A stretch of DNA of 64,000 nt from JBNNGK01 sp050268245 (GCF_050268245.1 NZ_JBNNGK010000004.1:124001-188000); one strand, 5' to 3'. Counted from the first letter of the stretch, positions 43,764 to 53,044 are shown. Notes: generated from the letters alone by a model not told the origin. Translations and numbers: made by a program.

Positions 43764-44285
43764 ATGAAACTTAACAAAATCATGATGGCAGCAGTGATTG
43801 CATTTGGCGCTACCTCTTTCGCTCACGCTGCCGATCAGGGACACGGTAAAGTCACTTTCACCGGCTCTATTATTGATGCACCTTGCTCAATCGCCCCTGA
43901 ATCTATTGACCAGACCGTAGACCTGGGCCAAGTGTCTAATGTGGCGCTGAAAGATGGCGGCATGTCTAAGCCGCGTCTGTTTGAAATCAAACTGGAACAG
44001 TGTGACACCACTACGCTGAAAAGCGTCACCACCACCTTCAGCGGCGTCGCTTCTGCCACGGATAAAGACTTGCTGGGTATCGCGGGTACGGCGAAAGGGG
44101 CCGGTGTGGCGATCTCTTACGGCGGCCAGCCAATTAAATTGGGTGAAGCGACCGCTGCTCAGCCTCTGAACAATGACGATAACACCCTGCGTTTTGCTGC
44201 ATACCTGCAAGGTGAAGGCGCTTCTGCTGCCGTTGTTCCAGGTGATTTTTCTGCCGTAGCTGATTTCACTCTGGCTTATCAGTAA
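43764..44285 (+). CDS. Major fimbrial pilin, type-1 class
   Basis: 173 residues; the start chosen begins the signal peptide MKLNKIMMAAVIAFGATSFAHA, and a longer frame upstream is not needed. The mature sequence DQGHGKVTFTGSIIDAPCSIAPESIDQTVDLGQV has the type-1 pilin N-terminal donor strand and first cysteine, then FEIKLEQCDTTT with the second, and ends with GDFSAVADFTLAYQ. It is first in the main arm, has the strongest pilin features and is followed by a hairpin, so it is the shaft subunit. Confidence 0.9.
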   Translation: MKLNKIMMAAVIAFGATSFAHAADQGHGKVTFTGSIIDAPCSIAPESIDQTVDLGQVSNVALKDGGMSKPRLFEIKLEQCDTTTLKSVTTTFSGVASATDKDLLGIAGTAKGAGVAISYGGQPIKLGEATAAQPLNNDDNTLRFAAYLQGEGASAAVVPGDFSAVADFTLAYQ

Positions 44286-44376
44286 TAGCCATGTAGCTAA
44301 ATACCCTAACTATGACGCGTTGCATTACGGTGTAAACCTATAGGAATGCAGTTTGAAATAAGGCGGGTATAACGAC

Positions 44377-44406
44377 ACCGGGCATGTTATTAACCGCATG
44401 CCCGGT
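44377..44406 (+). terminator. Attenuator hairpin after the major pilin gene
   Basis: ACCGGGCATG (44377-44386) and CATGCCCGGT (44397-44406) form a perfect 10-bp stem with a 10-nt loop, followed only by TTGAT. Without a T-run it is more likely an mRNA-stabilising or attenuating element than a full terminator. Confidence 0.6.
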
Positions 44407-44432
44407 TGATCCCCTGTCAAAGGAATGCCGCG

Positions 44433-44978
44433 ATGTTTTTACAAGGGAATCAGGCTGGCGTGAAATCTTTGGTATTCATATTTGCGCTGGCGTCTGCGGT
44501 GAGTCATGCCGCACCTGTTCTGCAAGGATGGGGCAGGGTCAATATGCAAGGAGCCATTATTGATACGGCCTGTGCGATTGCCGCCGGTAGCCGAGACCAA
44601 ACCATCGATATGGAGACGATTCCGCTTGGACAAATTATTCGTGATGGTCAAGGGTTGACGAAAACATTCAGTATTGAATTAGTGAATTGCATACTTGAAC
44701 GGCCGGGAAATAAACCCGAATGGCGTTTTTTTCAGGTGACGTTTGACGGTCATGCCGAGGGCGATCTTTTTAGCGTACAGGGTGACGCGCGTGGCGTGGC
44801 GTTGAAAATTAATGATAGTAGCGGGAAACCGGTTATTCCTGGTGAAGCCTTGCCGATGGAAAAAATAATACCAGGAAATCGAACGCTTAATTACTCCATG
44901 ACGTTGATGCCAAATCACCAACCGCTCAAAGCGGGAAGCTATTTTTCTACCCTGCGTTTTAAGCTGGATTATTTTTGA
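44433..44978 (+). CDS. Minor fimbrial subunit
   Basis: 181 residues from an ATG preceded by AAAGGAATG. Signal peptide VKSLVFIFALASAVSHA, then GRVNMQGAIIDTACAIAAGSRDQTIDMETIPLGQI with the first cysteine, FSIELVNC with its partner, and the strand YFSTLRFKLDYF at the end. It stands between the major pilin and the usher, like FimI or PapH-type subunits that end the shaft. Confidence 0.83.
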   Translation: MFLQGNQAGVKSLVFIFALASAVSHAAPVLQGWGRVNMQGAIIDTACAIAAGSRDQTIDMETIPLGQIIRDGQGLTKTFSIELVNCILERPGNKPEWRFFQVTFDGHAEGDLFSVQGDARGVALKINDSSGKPVIPGEALPMEKIIPGNRTLNYSMTLMPNHQPLKAGSYFSTLRFKLDYF

Positions 44979-45024
44979 TTTTCTCTCGTTCTGATGGTTA
45001 ATACGTTTCTGAAGGGATTTTATT

Positions 45025-47562
45025 ATGCTTTCACCGGCAGGGAAGTTATTTCGTTTTCACACTCTGGGGCTGTGCATTACCTTGTCGTTGGGTAATCCGT
45101 TTACGCTGGTTTATGCTGCCGATGAAATTCAGTTCAATACCGATGTATTAGATACCAACGATCGCCAAAATATCGATCTCAGCCAATTTACGCGCAGCGG
45201 CTATATCATGCCGGGCGCTTATACCATGGTTGTTCACGTCAATAAAACTGACTTACCGGAACAACCCATCAGTTATGTTCCTCCCGAAAACGATCCAAAA
45301 GGCAGCGAGGTGTGTTTATCACCCGCGCTGATAATGCAATTAGGGCTGAAAGAAAAGCTGGAAAATACGCTGCGTTGGACGCATGACGGTCAATGTCTAG
45401 ATATACACAGCTTAGACGGCATTGAGGCGCGTGGCGATCTGGCCACGTCATCGCTGTACCTCAATATTCCGCAGGCCTATTTGGAATACAGCTCGGAAAA
45501 CTGGGATCCGCCCTCACGCTGGGATAACGGTATTCCCGGTTTGTTGTTTGATTACAACGTGAATGGGCAAAGTCGCAAGAATTTGAAAGGCGGCAGCAGC
45601 AGCTACAGCCTCAGCGGTAACGGCACCACGGGCGCCAACTTAGGTGCTTGGCGTCTGCGAGCCGACTGGCAGGCCAACCTCAATCATCAAACCGGATCGG
45701 GTCAGTCGACGGATAAGCAGTTCGACTGGAGCCGCTATTACGCCTACCGGGCGATTCCTGCGCTGCGTTCGCGTCTCACCATGGGTGAGGATTACCTTAA
45801 CTCCGATCTGTTCGACAGCCTGCGTTTTACCGGTGCCAGTCTGCGATCGGACGACAACATGCTGCCGCCGAACCTGCGCGGCTACGCCCCGGAAGTGAGC
45901 GGCGTGGCGAAAACCAATGCCAAGGTGGTGATCAGCCAACAGGGGCGCGTGTTGTATGAAACGCAGGTCGCGGCTGGGCCGTTTCGTATTCAAGACATCA
46001 ATGATGCGGTGTCGGGTGAATTGGATGTGCGGATTGAGGAGCAGGATGGCAGCGTACAAGAATTCAAAATGAATACTGCCAACATTCCTTATCTGACGCG
46101 GCCTGGCACCGTGCGTTACAAGCTGGCGGCGGGTAAGCCGTCGGAGTGGGGCCATCACCTGCGCGGGCCGCTGTTTGGTACCGGAGAGTTCTCTTGGGGG
46201 GTCAGCAACGGTTGGTCGCTGTATGGCGGTGCGATCGCCGGTGGCGATTACAACGCGCTGTCACTGGGGGTCGGTCGCGATCTGATGGCGCTGGGTGCGC
46301 TGTCGTTCGACGCCACGCAATCGCGTGCCAAATTGCCGCAAGACGGTATCAAGACCGGCGGCTCCTATCGTTTGAGCTATTCGAAAAACTTTGACCAATA
46401 CGACAGCCAGGTGACCTTTGCCGGTTATCGCTTCTCCCAGGAAGATTTCATGAGTATGGGGGAATATCTGGATGAACGCTATGAAAGCAACCGCAGCGGT
46501 AAGAGCAAGGAGATGTACACCATCACCTTCAACAAACAGTTCCGCGAGCTGGGGCTGAGTGCTTACCTCAACTACAGCCACCAAACCTACTGGGATCGGG
46601 CGGCCAATGATCGCTATAACCTGATGCTGTCACGTTACTTCGACCTTGGCAATTTCAAGAATATGAGTCTCTCGCTGTCGGCCTATCGCAACCGCTACAA
46701 CGAGCGCAACGATGACGGCATGTATTTGTCGCTGTCGGTGCCGTGGGGGAACACCTCGACGCTCAGTTACAACATGACGGTCAACCGGGACAACAGCTCG
46801 CAGCGCGTGGGGTACTACGATCGCATTGATGAGCATAACAATTATCAATTAACCGCCGGTGCCGCACGCAGTGGGGCAACGCTGAGCGGTTATTACAGCC
46901 ATGAAGGCGACTTGGCGCAGGTCAATGCTAATGCCAGCTATCAGGCGGGGCGTTACAGCGCGGTGGGGCTGGCGGCGCAGGGCGGTATGACGTTGGCGGC
47001 GGAAGGGATGGTTTTACACCGCGTTACCACGCCGGGCGGCACGCGATTAATGCTCGATACCGACGGCGTTGCCGATGTACCGGTGCGCGGTTACGGCAGC
47101 ACGGTGATGACTAACCGCTTTGGCAAGGCCGTTGTCACTGACGTCAACAGTTATTACCGCAACAAAGCCAGCATCGATCTCAATCGCTTGGGCGACAACG
47201 TTGAAGCGACGCGTTCGGTGGTTCAGGCCACCCTGACCGAAGGCGCTATCGGCTATCGCAAATTTGCGGTGATCGCCGGTGAAAAGGCGATGGCCATCAT
47301 CAAGCTGGCGGATGGCAGCCAGCCGCCGTTTGGTGCCACGGTGATGAATGCACGTCAGCAGGAAACCGGCATTGTGAATGATGGCGGCAGTGTCTATCTG
47401 TCTGGCATCAACGCCGGTGAGGTGATGACCGTGCAGTGGAACGGTGGCCCACAGTGTGAAATTCATCTGCCGACACCGCTCCCGGTTGAGATGCTGATGA
47501 GTAACCTGCTGTTGCCATGCCACCCCCTTGCGGCAAGTACCTCCACGCCGGTCGCCGAATGA
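45025..47562 (+). CDS. Fimbrial outer-membrane usher (FimD/PapC family)
   Basis: 845 residues with a signal peptide ending LVYAA. The N-terminal domain (DEIQFNTDVLDTNDRQNIDLSQFTRSGYIMPGAYTM) binds chaperone-subunit complexes. The barrel region includes LRGYAPEVSGVAKTNAKVVISQQGRVLYETQVAAGPF, the plug segment, and C-terminal domains with a cysteine pair (PQCEIHLP and LLPCHP). It matches the FimD length and layout. It is followed 43 bp later by the chaperone. Confidence 0.93.
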   Translation: MLSPAGKLFRFHTLGLCITLSLGNPFTLVYAADEIQFNTDVLDTNDRQNIDLSQFTRSGYIMPGAYTMVVHVNKTDLPEQPISYVPPENDPKGSEVCLSPALIMQLGLKEKLENTLRWTHDGQCLDIHSLDGIEARGDLATSSLYLNIPQAYLEYSSENWDPPSRWDNGIPGLLFDYNVNGQSRKNLKGGSSSYSLSGNGTTGANLGAWRLRADWQANLNHQTGSGQSTDKQFDWSRYYAYRAIPALRSRLTMGEDYLNSDLFDSLRFTGASLRSDDNMLPPNLRGYAPEVSGVAKTNAKVVISQQGRVLYETQVAAGPFRIQDINDAVSGELDVRIEEQDGSVQEFKMNTANIPYLTRPGTVRYKLAAGKPSEWGHHLRGPLFGTGEFSWGVSNGWSLYGGAIAGGDYNALSLGVGRDLMALGALSFDATQSRAKLPQDGIKTGGSYRLSYSKNFDQYDSQVTFAGYRFSQEDFMSMGEYLDERYESNRSGKSKEMYTITFNKQFRELGLSAYLNYSHQTYWDRAANDRYNLMLSRYFDLGNFKNMSLSLSAYRNRYNERNDDGMYLSLSVPWGNTSTLSYNMTVNRDNSSQRVGYYDRIDEHNNYQLTAGAARSGATLSGYYSHEGDLAQVNANASYQAGRYSAVGLAAQGGMTLAAEGMVLHRVTTPGGTRLMLDTDGVADVPVRGYGSTVMTNRFGKAVVTDVNSYYRNKASIDLNRLGDNVEATRSVVQATLTEGAIGYRKFAVIAGEKAMAIIKLADGSQPPFGATVMNARQQETGIVNDGGSVYLSGINAGEVMTVQWNGGPQCEIHLPTPLPVEMLMSNLLLPCHPLAASTSTPVAE

Positions 47563-47605
47563 ATGGTGCCCGGCTATTCGTGACCGATTGATAACAGTGA
47601 AGAAG

Positions 47606-48373
47606 ATGAACACGATGATAAATAAACCAAAATTATCCCTGTTGGGCGCGTTTGCCACCGCTGCGGCCCTGTCGATGGGCGCGGTTGCGACCTCGTCCCA
47701 TGCTGCTATCGCGCTGGATCGCACTCGCGTGATTTTTAACGGCGATCAAAAAACCATGAGCCTCAATATCAGCAACCAGAACCAGCAGTTGCCCTATCTG
47801 GCTCAGGGTTGGATTGAGGACGAGCACGGCAACAAGATCCAAAGCCCGTTTACCGTGCTGCCGCCGGTGCAGCGTGTTGAACCGGGTAAACCAAGCCAGG
47901 TGAAGATCCAGGCATTGCCGGTAGCCAAACAGCTGCCGCAAGACCGTGAGACGCTGTATTACTTCAATCTGCGCGAGATCCCGCCACGTAGCGACAAGCC
48001 GAACACGCTACAAATTGCGCTACAAACGCGCATCAAAATGTTCTACCGCCCGGCGGCGATTGCCCCGCAAAAAAACGCGGCGCCTAGCCAGGAAGCGTTG
48101 ACGCTGACCAAACAAGGCAGCCGCTATGTGGTGAATAACCCAACGCCTTTCTACGTGACGTTGGTCGAGGGCAGCAGCCGTAAAGACGGTAAAGGCGTCG
48201 CCGGTTTCGAACCGGTGATGATTGCCCCACTCGGCAGCGCCCCGTTGAGCGTATCGGCGGCGGCATTGGGCAGCAGCCCGGTACTGACCTATATCAACGA
48301 TTACGGCGGCCGTCCGCAACTGACCTTCAGTTGTGCAGGCACCTCGTGTCGCGTTGTGCCAGACAAAAAGTAA
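47606..48373 (+). CDS. Periplasmic fimbrial chaperone (PapD/FimC family)
   Basis: 255 residues; ATG at 47606 or 47615 (both in frame) starts the signal peptide ending ATSSHA. Strand G1 and the family block QDRETLYYFNLREIPPRSDKPNTLQIALQTRIKMFYRP are clear, with a short F1-G1 loop, so it belongs to the FGS class. The conserved N-terminal Arg/Lys pair regions are present (ALDRTRVIFNGDQKTMSLNISN). It works with the usher just upstream. Confidence 0.92.
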   Translation: MNTMINKPKLSLLGAFATAAALSMGAVATSSHAAIALDRTRVIFNGDQKTMSLNISNQNQQLPYLAQGWIEDEHGNKIQSPFTVLPPVQRVEPGKPSQVKIQALPVAKQLPQDRETLYYFNLREIPPRSDKPNTLQIALQTRIKMFYRPAAIAPQKNAAPSQEALTLTKQGSRYVVNNPTPFYVTLVEGSSRKDGKGVAGFEPVMIAPLGSAPLSVSAAALGSSPVLTYINDYGGRPQLTFSCAGTSCRVVPDKK

Positions 48374-48413
48374 CCAGTAACGGCAGCGACACAGACAGCG
48401 GAGAAAAATACCT

Positions 48414-49052
48414 ATGCGGAACGGACAACCCTTTGCACGCTACCAACGGCGCCTGATCGGCCTGACGGCAGCAGCAGCGATGATGGTACCGCTTACGGCG
48501 AGCATGATGTTCATGCTGTTGCCATCGGCACGCGCAGTCGATAACTGGGACGTAGAGGGGGCTAATGGCGTGTTGCACGTTTATGGCGCTCTGACGGAAA
48601 GCGCGTGCAGTCTGGAAATGGCCTCGGCGCGACAAGAAGTCTGGTTAGGTGAAACCGGTAGCGCGCACTTTCAGCAACCGGGCGATCGCGGTACGCCGGT
48701 GGCCTTTGAACTGAAATTGAAAGATTGCCTGCGCGCCCCGGCCAGCAATCGGGACACGTGGACCGGTGCGCTAGCGTGGAACGGCAGCCAGCCTGCGGTG
48801 TCGGTGGGCTTTATGGCCGCCGCCGATGACGATGCACCGATGCTGGTGAAAGTGAGCGGCGTCAGCGGGCTGGCGTTGCAACTGGCCAACAGCGACGGCC
48901 AGCCGGTGCGGCTGGGGACGCGCAATCCTCCGATGTTGTTGTCGCCGGGACAAAACACGCTGACCTATACGGTGACACCGGTCCGAACGCCGGCAACGTT
49001 GGGCGTGGGGGCCTATCGCGCGACGATCGACTTCCGGCTGTATTACGACTAA
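48414..49052 (+). CDS. Minor fimbrial subunit
   Basis: 212 residues. It has a long N-terminal signal region (RYQRRLIGLTAAAAMMVPLTASMMFMLLPSARA) before VDNWDVEGANGVLHVYGALTESACSLEMASARQEVWLG, a pilin N-terminal half with the first cysteine; LKLKDCLRAP has the second. The end GVGAYRATIDFRLYYD is a type-1 pilin C-terminal strand. It follows the chaperone by 40 bp. Probable adaptor or tip-proximal subunit. Confidence 0.82.
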   Translation: MRNGQPFARYQRRLIGLTAAAAMMVPLTASMMFMLLPSARAVDNWDVEGANGVLHVYGALTESACSLEMASARQEVWLGETGSAHFQQPGDRGTPVAFELKLKDCLRAPASNRDTWTGALAWNGSQPAVSVGFMAAADDDAPMLVKVSGVSGLALQLANSDGQPVRLGTRNPPMLLSPGQNTLTYTVTPVRTPATLGVGAYRATIDFRLYYD

Positions 49053-49108
49053 TCGCCGGATAACGGCAAGGAACGGTGAGCGCAATGCGAATAAAGGAGA
49101 GTGACACC

Positions 49109-49660
49109 ATGAGCGCGAGAACCATCGCCCGTCGCGGTAGCGCGTTGCTGGGCATCGGGCTGTTAGCGGTCGGGCTGGCCATGCCACCCGCGGTCGCCGA
49201 TGAGAATATGCGCTTTCGCGGCGCATTGGTCGCAGAACCCTGCGTGATCCCACCCGGTGAAGAACAGATTCAGCTCGATTTTGGCACCATTGTGGATAAA
49301 TACCTGTATCTGAACACCCGCACGCCTAGCCAACTTTTTACTTTGCATCTGGCGGAGTGCGATCTCAGCCTGGGGAATACGGTATCGGTGACGTTTAGCG
49401 GCACTGAGAACGCCAAGTTGCCCGGGTTGCTGGCGTTAGACAGTGCCAGTAGCGCGTCAGGCATAGCCATTGGATTGGAAGATCGTGAGGGTCAAGCCCT
49501 GCCGTTGAACAGCGCGAGTGACAAATACCGCCTGACGGCGGGCAGTAACCTGATTGCGTTACAGGCTTACGTGCAGGGCGAGCCGCAAGCGATTCAAAGC
49601 AAAACCATTGGCCGTGGGGAATTCAGTGCGACAGCAACGTTCAGTTTGGAATACGAATAA
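49109..49660 (+). CDS. Minor fimbrial subunit
   Basis: 183 residues from an ATG preceded by AAAGGAGAG; an earlier in-frame ATG at 49085 lacks a comparable site. Signal peptide ending PAVA, then NMRFRGALVAEPCVIPPGEEQIQLDFGTIVDKYLY, FTLHLAECDLSLGNT and the end GEFSATATFSLEYE. It is the last pilin-like gene of the operon, and its 3' end abuts the transferase gene. Confidence 0.83.
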   Translation: MSARTIARRGSALLGIGLLAVGLAMPPAVADENMRFRGALVAEPCVIPPGEEQIQLDFGTIVDKYLYLNTRTPSQLFTLHLAECDLSLGNTVSVTFSGTENAKLPGLLALDSASSASGIAIGLEDREGQALPLNSASDKYRLTAGSNLIALQAYVQGEPQAIQSKTIGRGEFSATATFSLEYE

Positions 49661-49667
49661 TGCGCTG

Positions 49668-51365
49668 GTGGCGTGCTTTATCGCGCTGTTTGCCGTGTCG
49701 CTGTGTTATTTCCCGAATATGGGCGGTGTGGGGCTGGGTTTACCGCTCAATACGCTGACTTATGCGCTGCTGGCGGGGATGGTGCTGCTGATCAGCGTAC
49801 GTGGCGTGAGCCGACGCGGTGGGTTTATCACGCCAACGGCGATGTATTTCTCCTGCGGCGTGCTGTTGCTTTGCCTACCGCTGGCTTTCAGCCCCGCAGG
49901 GGACACGAGTACCTCGGCCTGGCGTGTTGCAGGATTGTTGGCGGGATGGGGACTGTATTGCGCCTGGCTGCAACGGCGGCTTAATGCACGCTGGCGCGGT
50001 GCGCTGGTGGTGTGCCTCGTGCTGATGGTGAGCGTTCAGGCGGCGATCGCGCTGTTGCAGCTTTTCCTACCCGCCTGGAGCTGGGTGCCCATGCGCGGGT
50101 CGCGGGTGTTTGGCATCTTCCAACAGCCCAACGTGCTGGGCAGTTTTCTGGCCACCGGTTTGGCGCTGACGCTGATGCTGGCGTTATTACCCGGATATGT
50201 ACTGCCGTCGGCTGTCTGGGAGAAGGGGCGAAAAGCGACGTTGTCGCTGCTGTTGCTGGTGTTGACAGCCTTGCTGGTTTGGGTGCAGTCACGCACCGGT
50301 TGGTTGGCGGGGGCGTTGGTGCTGCTGGGATATTGGGCGGTATGGGGAAGGCGCTTTCCTCGTCAGTTAGTCGTGCTCGGCGGATGGATGTTACTTGGCT
50401 GCGCATTGGGGCTTGGCGTGCTGCTGGCGGCCGATGAAGGGGGCGGGCTGCATTCCCATGCGATGTCGAATCAGGCGCGGCTCGCCATGTTGTTGGACAC
50501 GCTGAAAATGATTGCCGCACATCCGTTCGTTGGCTGGGGTTACGGCAGTTTTGAGGCGGCGTTTCAACAATTTCGCATTAGCCAGCAGCCGCCAACGGCG
50601 GTGCTGGAAATCGCGCGCCATCCCCACAATGAAATTTTGTTGTGGTGGCTGGAGGGCGGTGTGGTGGCGTTGCTCGGTATGTTGGCGATCGTCGCAGGCG
50701 CAGTGCGCTTGTGCGTTCAGGCGTTGGCACACGATCGCCGCGCTTTTGCCGCCGGGCGCGGTGATGCCGGAGAGGCAACCTGCCTGTGTCTGGCCTTGCT
50801 GCCGATGGCGTTACACAGCCAACTGGAATACCCGTTTTACCTGTCGGCGCTGCATTGGTTGGTTTTTGTGCTGCTGTTGGCGACGGTTGACCGTCTTTCC
50901 TGCCGCCACTCTCGCTTGATTGGCACTGCCGGTCACGGGCTGATTGCCGTACGCGGTGGCGTCGCGCTGCTGTGTCTGGCGGGCATGGTATTGATGCTGG
51001 AGATATTTCGCGGTGGTCTGGCGTTAACCATCGTTGAACGCGGCGGGCTGCGGGATATGCGACCGTTGCAATCCATGTCGCCGCTGGCGAAATGGGGACT
51101 GCAACAGCGCAGAAGCTTTGATCTACAAACGCATCGGTTATTGGCCTACAACGTTTCGCGCGATGACGCTGAATTGGATCGCTACGCCGTTTGGGCGCAG
51201 CACTATCTGACGACGCGGGTTGATGCCAACGTTTATGCCAATTTGATCGCTATCTTGCGCCACCAGCAGCAAAGCGCGGTAGCTGAACGTTATCGCTCCA
51301 GCGCGGCACTGTTATTTCCACGTGACCGGCGTTTTTACCCGCCGACGGCAACATCAAAAGTGTAA
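49668..51365 (+). CDS. PglL-family protein O-oligosaccharyltransferase (Wzy/WaaL superfamily)
   Basis: About 565 residues with at least ten membrane helices. The frame runs upstream into the pilin gene without a clear start; I chose the GTG at 49668, where the first helix begins (ACFIALFAVSLCYF). Earlier starts are possible. The Wzy_C ligase core reads WGYGSFEAAFQQF, then HPHNEILLWWLEGG with the catalytic-site His. The C-terminal ~140 residues (RDMRPLQSMSPLAKWGLQQRRSFD, ending FYPP) match the extra domain of PglL-type protein glycosyltransferases, which is absent from WaaL. PglL enzymes move lipid-linked glycans to Ser/Thr of periplasmic proteins. The setting in a fimbrial operon suggests pilus or accessory-protein glycosylation. 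Confidence 0.82.
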   Translation: MACFIALFAVSLCYFPNMGGVGLGLPLNTLTYALLAGMVLLISVRGVSRRGGFITPTAMYFSCGVLLLCLPLAFSPAGDTSTSAWRVAGLLAGWGLYCAWLQRRLNARWRGALVVCLVLMVSVQAAIALLQLFLPAWSWVPMRGSRVFGIFQQPNVLGSFLATGLALTLMLALLPGYVLPSAVWEKGRKATLSLLLLVLTALLVWVQSRTGWLAGALVLLGYWAVWGRRFPRQLVVLGGWMLLGCALGLGVLLAADEGGGLHSHAMSNQARLAMLLDTLKMIAAHPFVGWGYGSFEAAFQQFRISQQPPTAVLEIARHPHNEILLWWLEGGVVALLGMLAIVAGAVRLCVQALAHDRRAFAAGRGDAGEATCLCLALLPMALHSQLEYPFYLSALHWLVFVLLLATVDRLSCRHSRLIGTAGHGLIAVRGGVALLCLAGMVLMLEIFRGGLALTIVERGGLRDMRPLQSMSPLAKWGLQQRRSFDLQTHRLLAYNVSRDDAELDRYAVWAQHYLTTRVDANVYANLIAILRHQQQSAVAERYRSSAALLFPRDRRFYPPTATSKV

Positions 51366-51383
51366 ATAAAAAGGAAGTTGAAG

Positions 51384-51806
51384 ATGATCACAAAGCGTAT
51401 GACGTTGCCCCTGCGGGCGGGGATTTTAACTGCCGTGCTAATCGGCGGGGTGGCGTGTCAGGCGACAAAAACCTCGAAAGCGGGGCAGCAGAGTGCAGCC
51501 GCCGCGCAGCCTGCGCCTTCGGAAGACGCGTTGCGTAAGCAGCGCGAGGCGGAGCGTTTGCAGCAGTGCCAACAAGAGTTGGGCGCATTGCGCACGGTGA
51601 ACGAAAAACAGTTCCAGCACTATAAGCAGGCTTTTGACAGTTTGATGAGCGGCGCTTCGCTGTATGCCGGATTGCGCACCAAAGTGAATGGCGAGACACA
51701 AGAGACGGTGGACGCCCTGTATCGCTACAAGGTCAACCGCCTGTGTGCTGAGGTGAACCAAGCGGTGTTGACCGGTCTGGCTGAGCGCGGGGAACAGGTT
51801 AAATGA
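51384..51806 (+). CDS. Putative lipoprotein with Ala/Ser/Pro-rich linker
   Basis: About 140 residues. ATG at 51384 follows AAGGAAG; a TTG two codons earlier is less likely. A hydrophobic segment ends IGGVAC, giving a possible lipidated Cys25, though the -3 residue is atypical. Residues ~27-46 are low-complexity Ala/Ser/Gln/Pro. The rest is a helical domain with two more cysteines (RLQQCQQELGALRTVNEKQFQHYKQ and NRLCAEVNQAVL). Family not recognised. It overlaps the next gene by 4 bp (ATGA). Confidence 0.7.
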   Translation: MITKRMTLPLRAGILTAVLIGGVACQATKTSKAGQQSAAAAQPAPSEDALRKQREAERLQQCQQELGALRTVNEKQFQHYKQAFDSLMSGASLYAGLRTKVNGETQETVDALYRYKVNRLCAEVNQAVLTGLAERGEQVK

Positions 51807-53029
51807 AGCAGGCACTGCGCACGGCGCTGGTAACACTGACTCTTGCTCAGGTGCCTTGCGGCGTTCAGGCCGATGATGGTGTACCGGCACTTCTGCAATT
51901 TGCAGAACAGTATCAGCAACAGACAATGCAGCGTGATCCGGCTCCCGAAGCGCAGGCGGCGAAACCCCCTGCGGCGAACCACAACGCGGAAACGCATCAC
52001 CGTCGTCCCCCAGCAACATCTGCAACGACAACGGCTACCGCTACCACCTTTACGCTGCGCCGGGCATTGCTTGAACGTGAGAATCAACTGGCGCGGCAAC
52101 GCGTGGAGCTGGGCGCCTTGCGTCAGGAACTGGCGGCGTTACGTGAGCAAAAACCGCTTGAACCGCCGGCACCCAGATTGCCTGATTTAGCCCCGTTGCA
52201 GCAGTGGTTGGGTGGATTACGGCAGGCCTGGCAAGGTACCCCGGATGCACAACGCAGTGCGGCATTGCTCAAGCGGGCTACTGAGCAACTGACTCAACTG
52301 GAAAAACAGCGGGCTGACAGTGACGCGCGTTATACCCGCGATCGGCTGGCGTGGCAGCAACAGCTCAAGACGTTGCAACAGTGGACGCTGACACCGAACC
52401 AACTGAAAGACCAGACTCACCGGCTGTCTTACGCGGCGGGTAGTGCGTTGGGGCGCGATATTCAGACGTTAATGGCAGAGCGCCAGGGCTGGGGGGTACC
52501 GGTTGACCGCAACAGCCTGTTGGCTGGCGTACTGGATAGCGTATCGGGCAAGCCACTGTTACCCAAAGAGGAGTTAACGGCGCTGATAGCGCAAGCCGAC
52601 GCCGCCGCGAATACGGCACGCGAGCAGGTGATTAAACGGCAAGCGCAGCAAGACCGGGAATACGTTGCGCACTTTAGCCAGCAGAAGGGGGTAAAACGTG
52701 CGGATATGGGCTTTTGGTATCGGGTCGATTATGCCGGCGATCGGCCGTTGAGCGACGATGCGGTGATTGATGTGGTGGTGAAGGAGCAACTGACGGATGG
52801 CACTGTTATCCAAGATATGGCGCTCAGCGGTAAAGTGTTGTCGCAGCCATTATCCGCCTATCCACCGCTATTCCGTGCGGCAATCAGTCAGTTGAACGAT
52901 CACGGCTCGTTGACCATGGTGGTGCCGCCAGCCTTGGCTTACGGCGAAAGTGGTTATCCTCCCCACGTTCCCCCTAATGCCACCATGGTTTATGAGTTGC
53001 GCATCGACAATAGCCGTCAACCGCAATAG
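51803..53029 (+). CDS. Periplasmic FKBP-type peptidyl-prolyl isomerase with coiled-coil extension
   Basis: 408 residues: signal peptide to about residue 23, then a low-complexity Ala/Pro/Thr-rich stretch (residues ~45-84, including PPATSATTTATATT), a coiled coil (~85-200), an FkpA-type dimerisation domain (LSYAAGSALGRDIQTLMAERQGWGVPVDRNSLLAGV) and a C-terminal FKBP domain (ending YGESGYPPHVPPNATMVYELRI). The FKBP active site is partly diverged, so it may act more as a chaperone than an isomerase. Its place in the fimbrial operon suggests help with folding or export of fimbrial or linked proteins. Confidence 0.82.
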   Translation: MKQALRTALVTLTLAQVPCGVQADDGVPALLQFAEQYQQQTMQRDPAPEAQAAKPPAANHNAETHHRRPPATSATTTATATTFTLRRALLERENQLARQRVELGALRQELAALREQKPLEPPAPRLPDLAPLQQWLGGLRQAWQGTPDAQRSAALLKRATEQLTQLEKQRADSDARYTRDRLAWQQQLKTLQQWTLTPNQLKDQTHRLSYAAGSALGRDIQTLMAERQGWGVPVDRNSLLAGVLDSVSGKPLLPKEELTALIAQADAAANTAREQVIKRQAQQDREYVAHFSQQKGVKRADMGFWYRVDYAGDRPLSDDAVIDVVVKEQLTDGTVIQDMALSGKVLSQPLSAYPPLFRAAISQLNDHGSLTMVVPPALAYGESGYPPHVPPNATMVYELRIDNSRQPQ

Positions 53030-53044
53030 CGAAGGAGAGCGAGC

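Noticed and set aside
49554..49667. ATG start at 49554 for the O-oligosaccharyltransferase
   Set aside because: It lies deep inside the upstream pilin gene and encodes a basic, non-membrane stretch without a ribosome site; it cannot be fully excluded.
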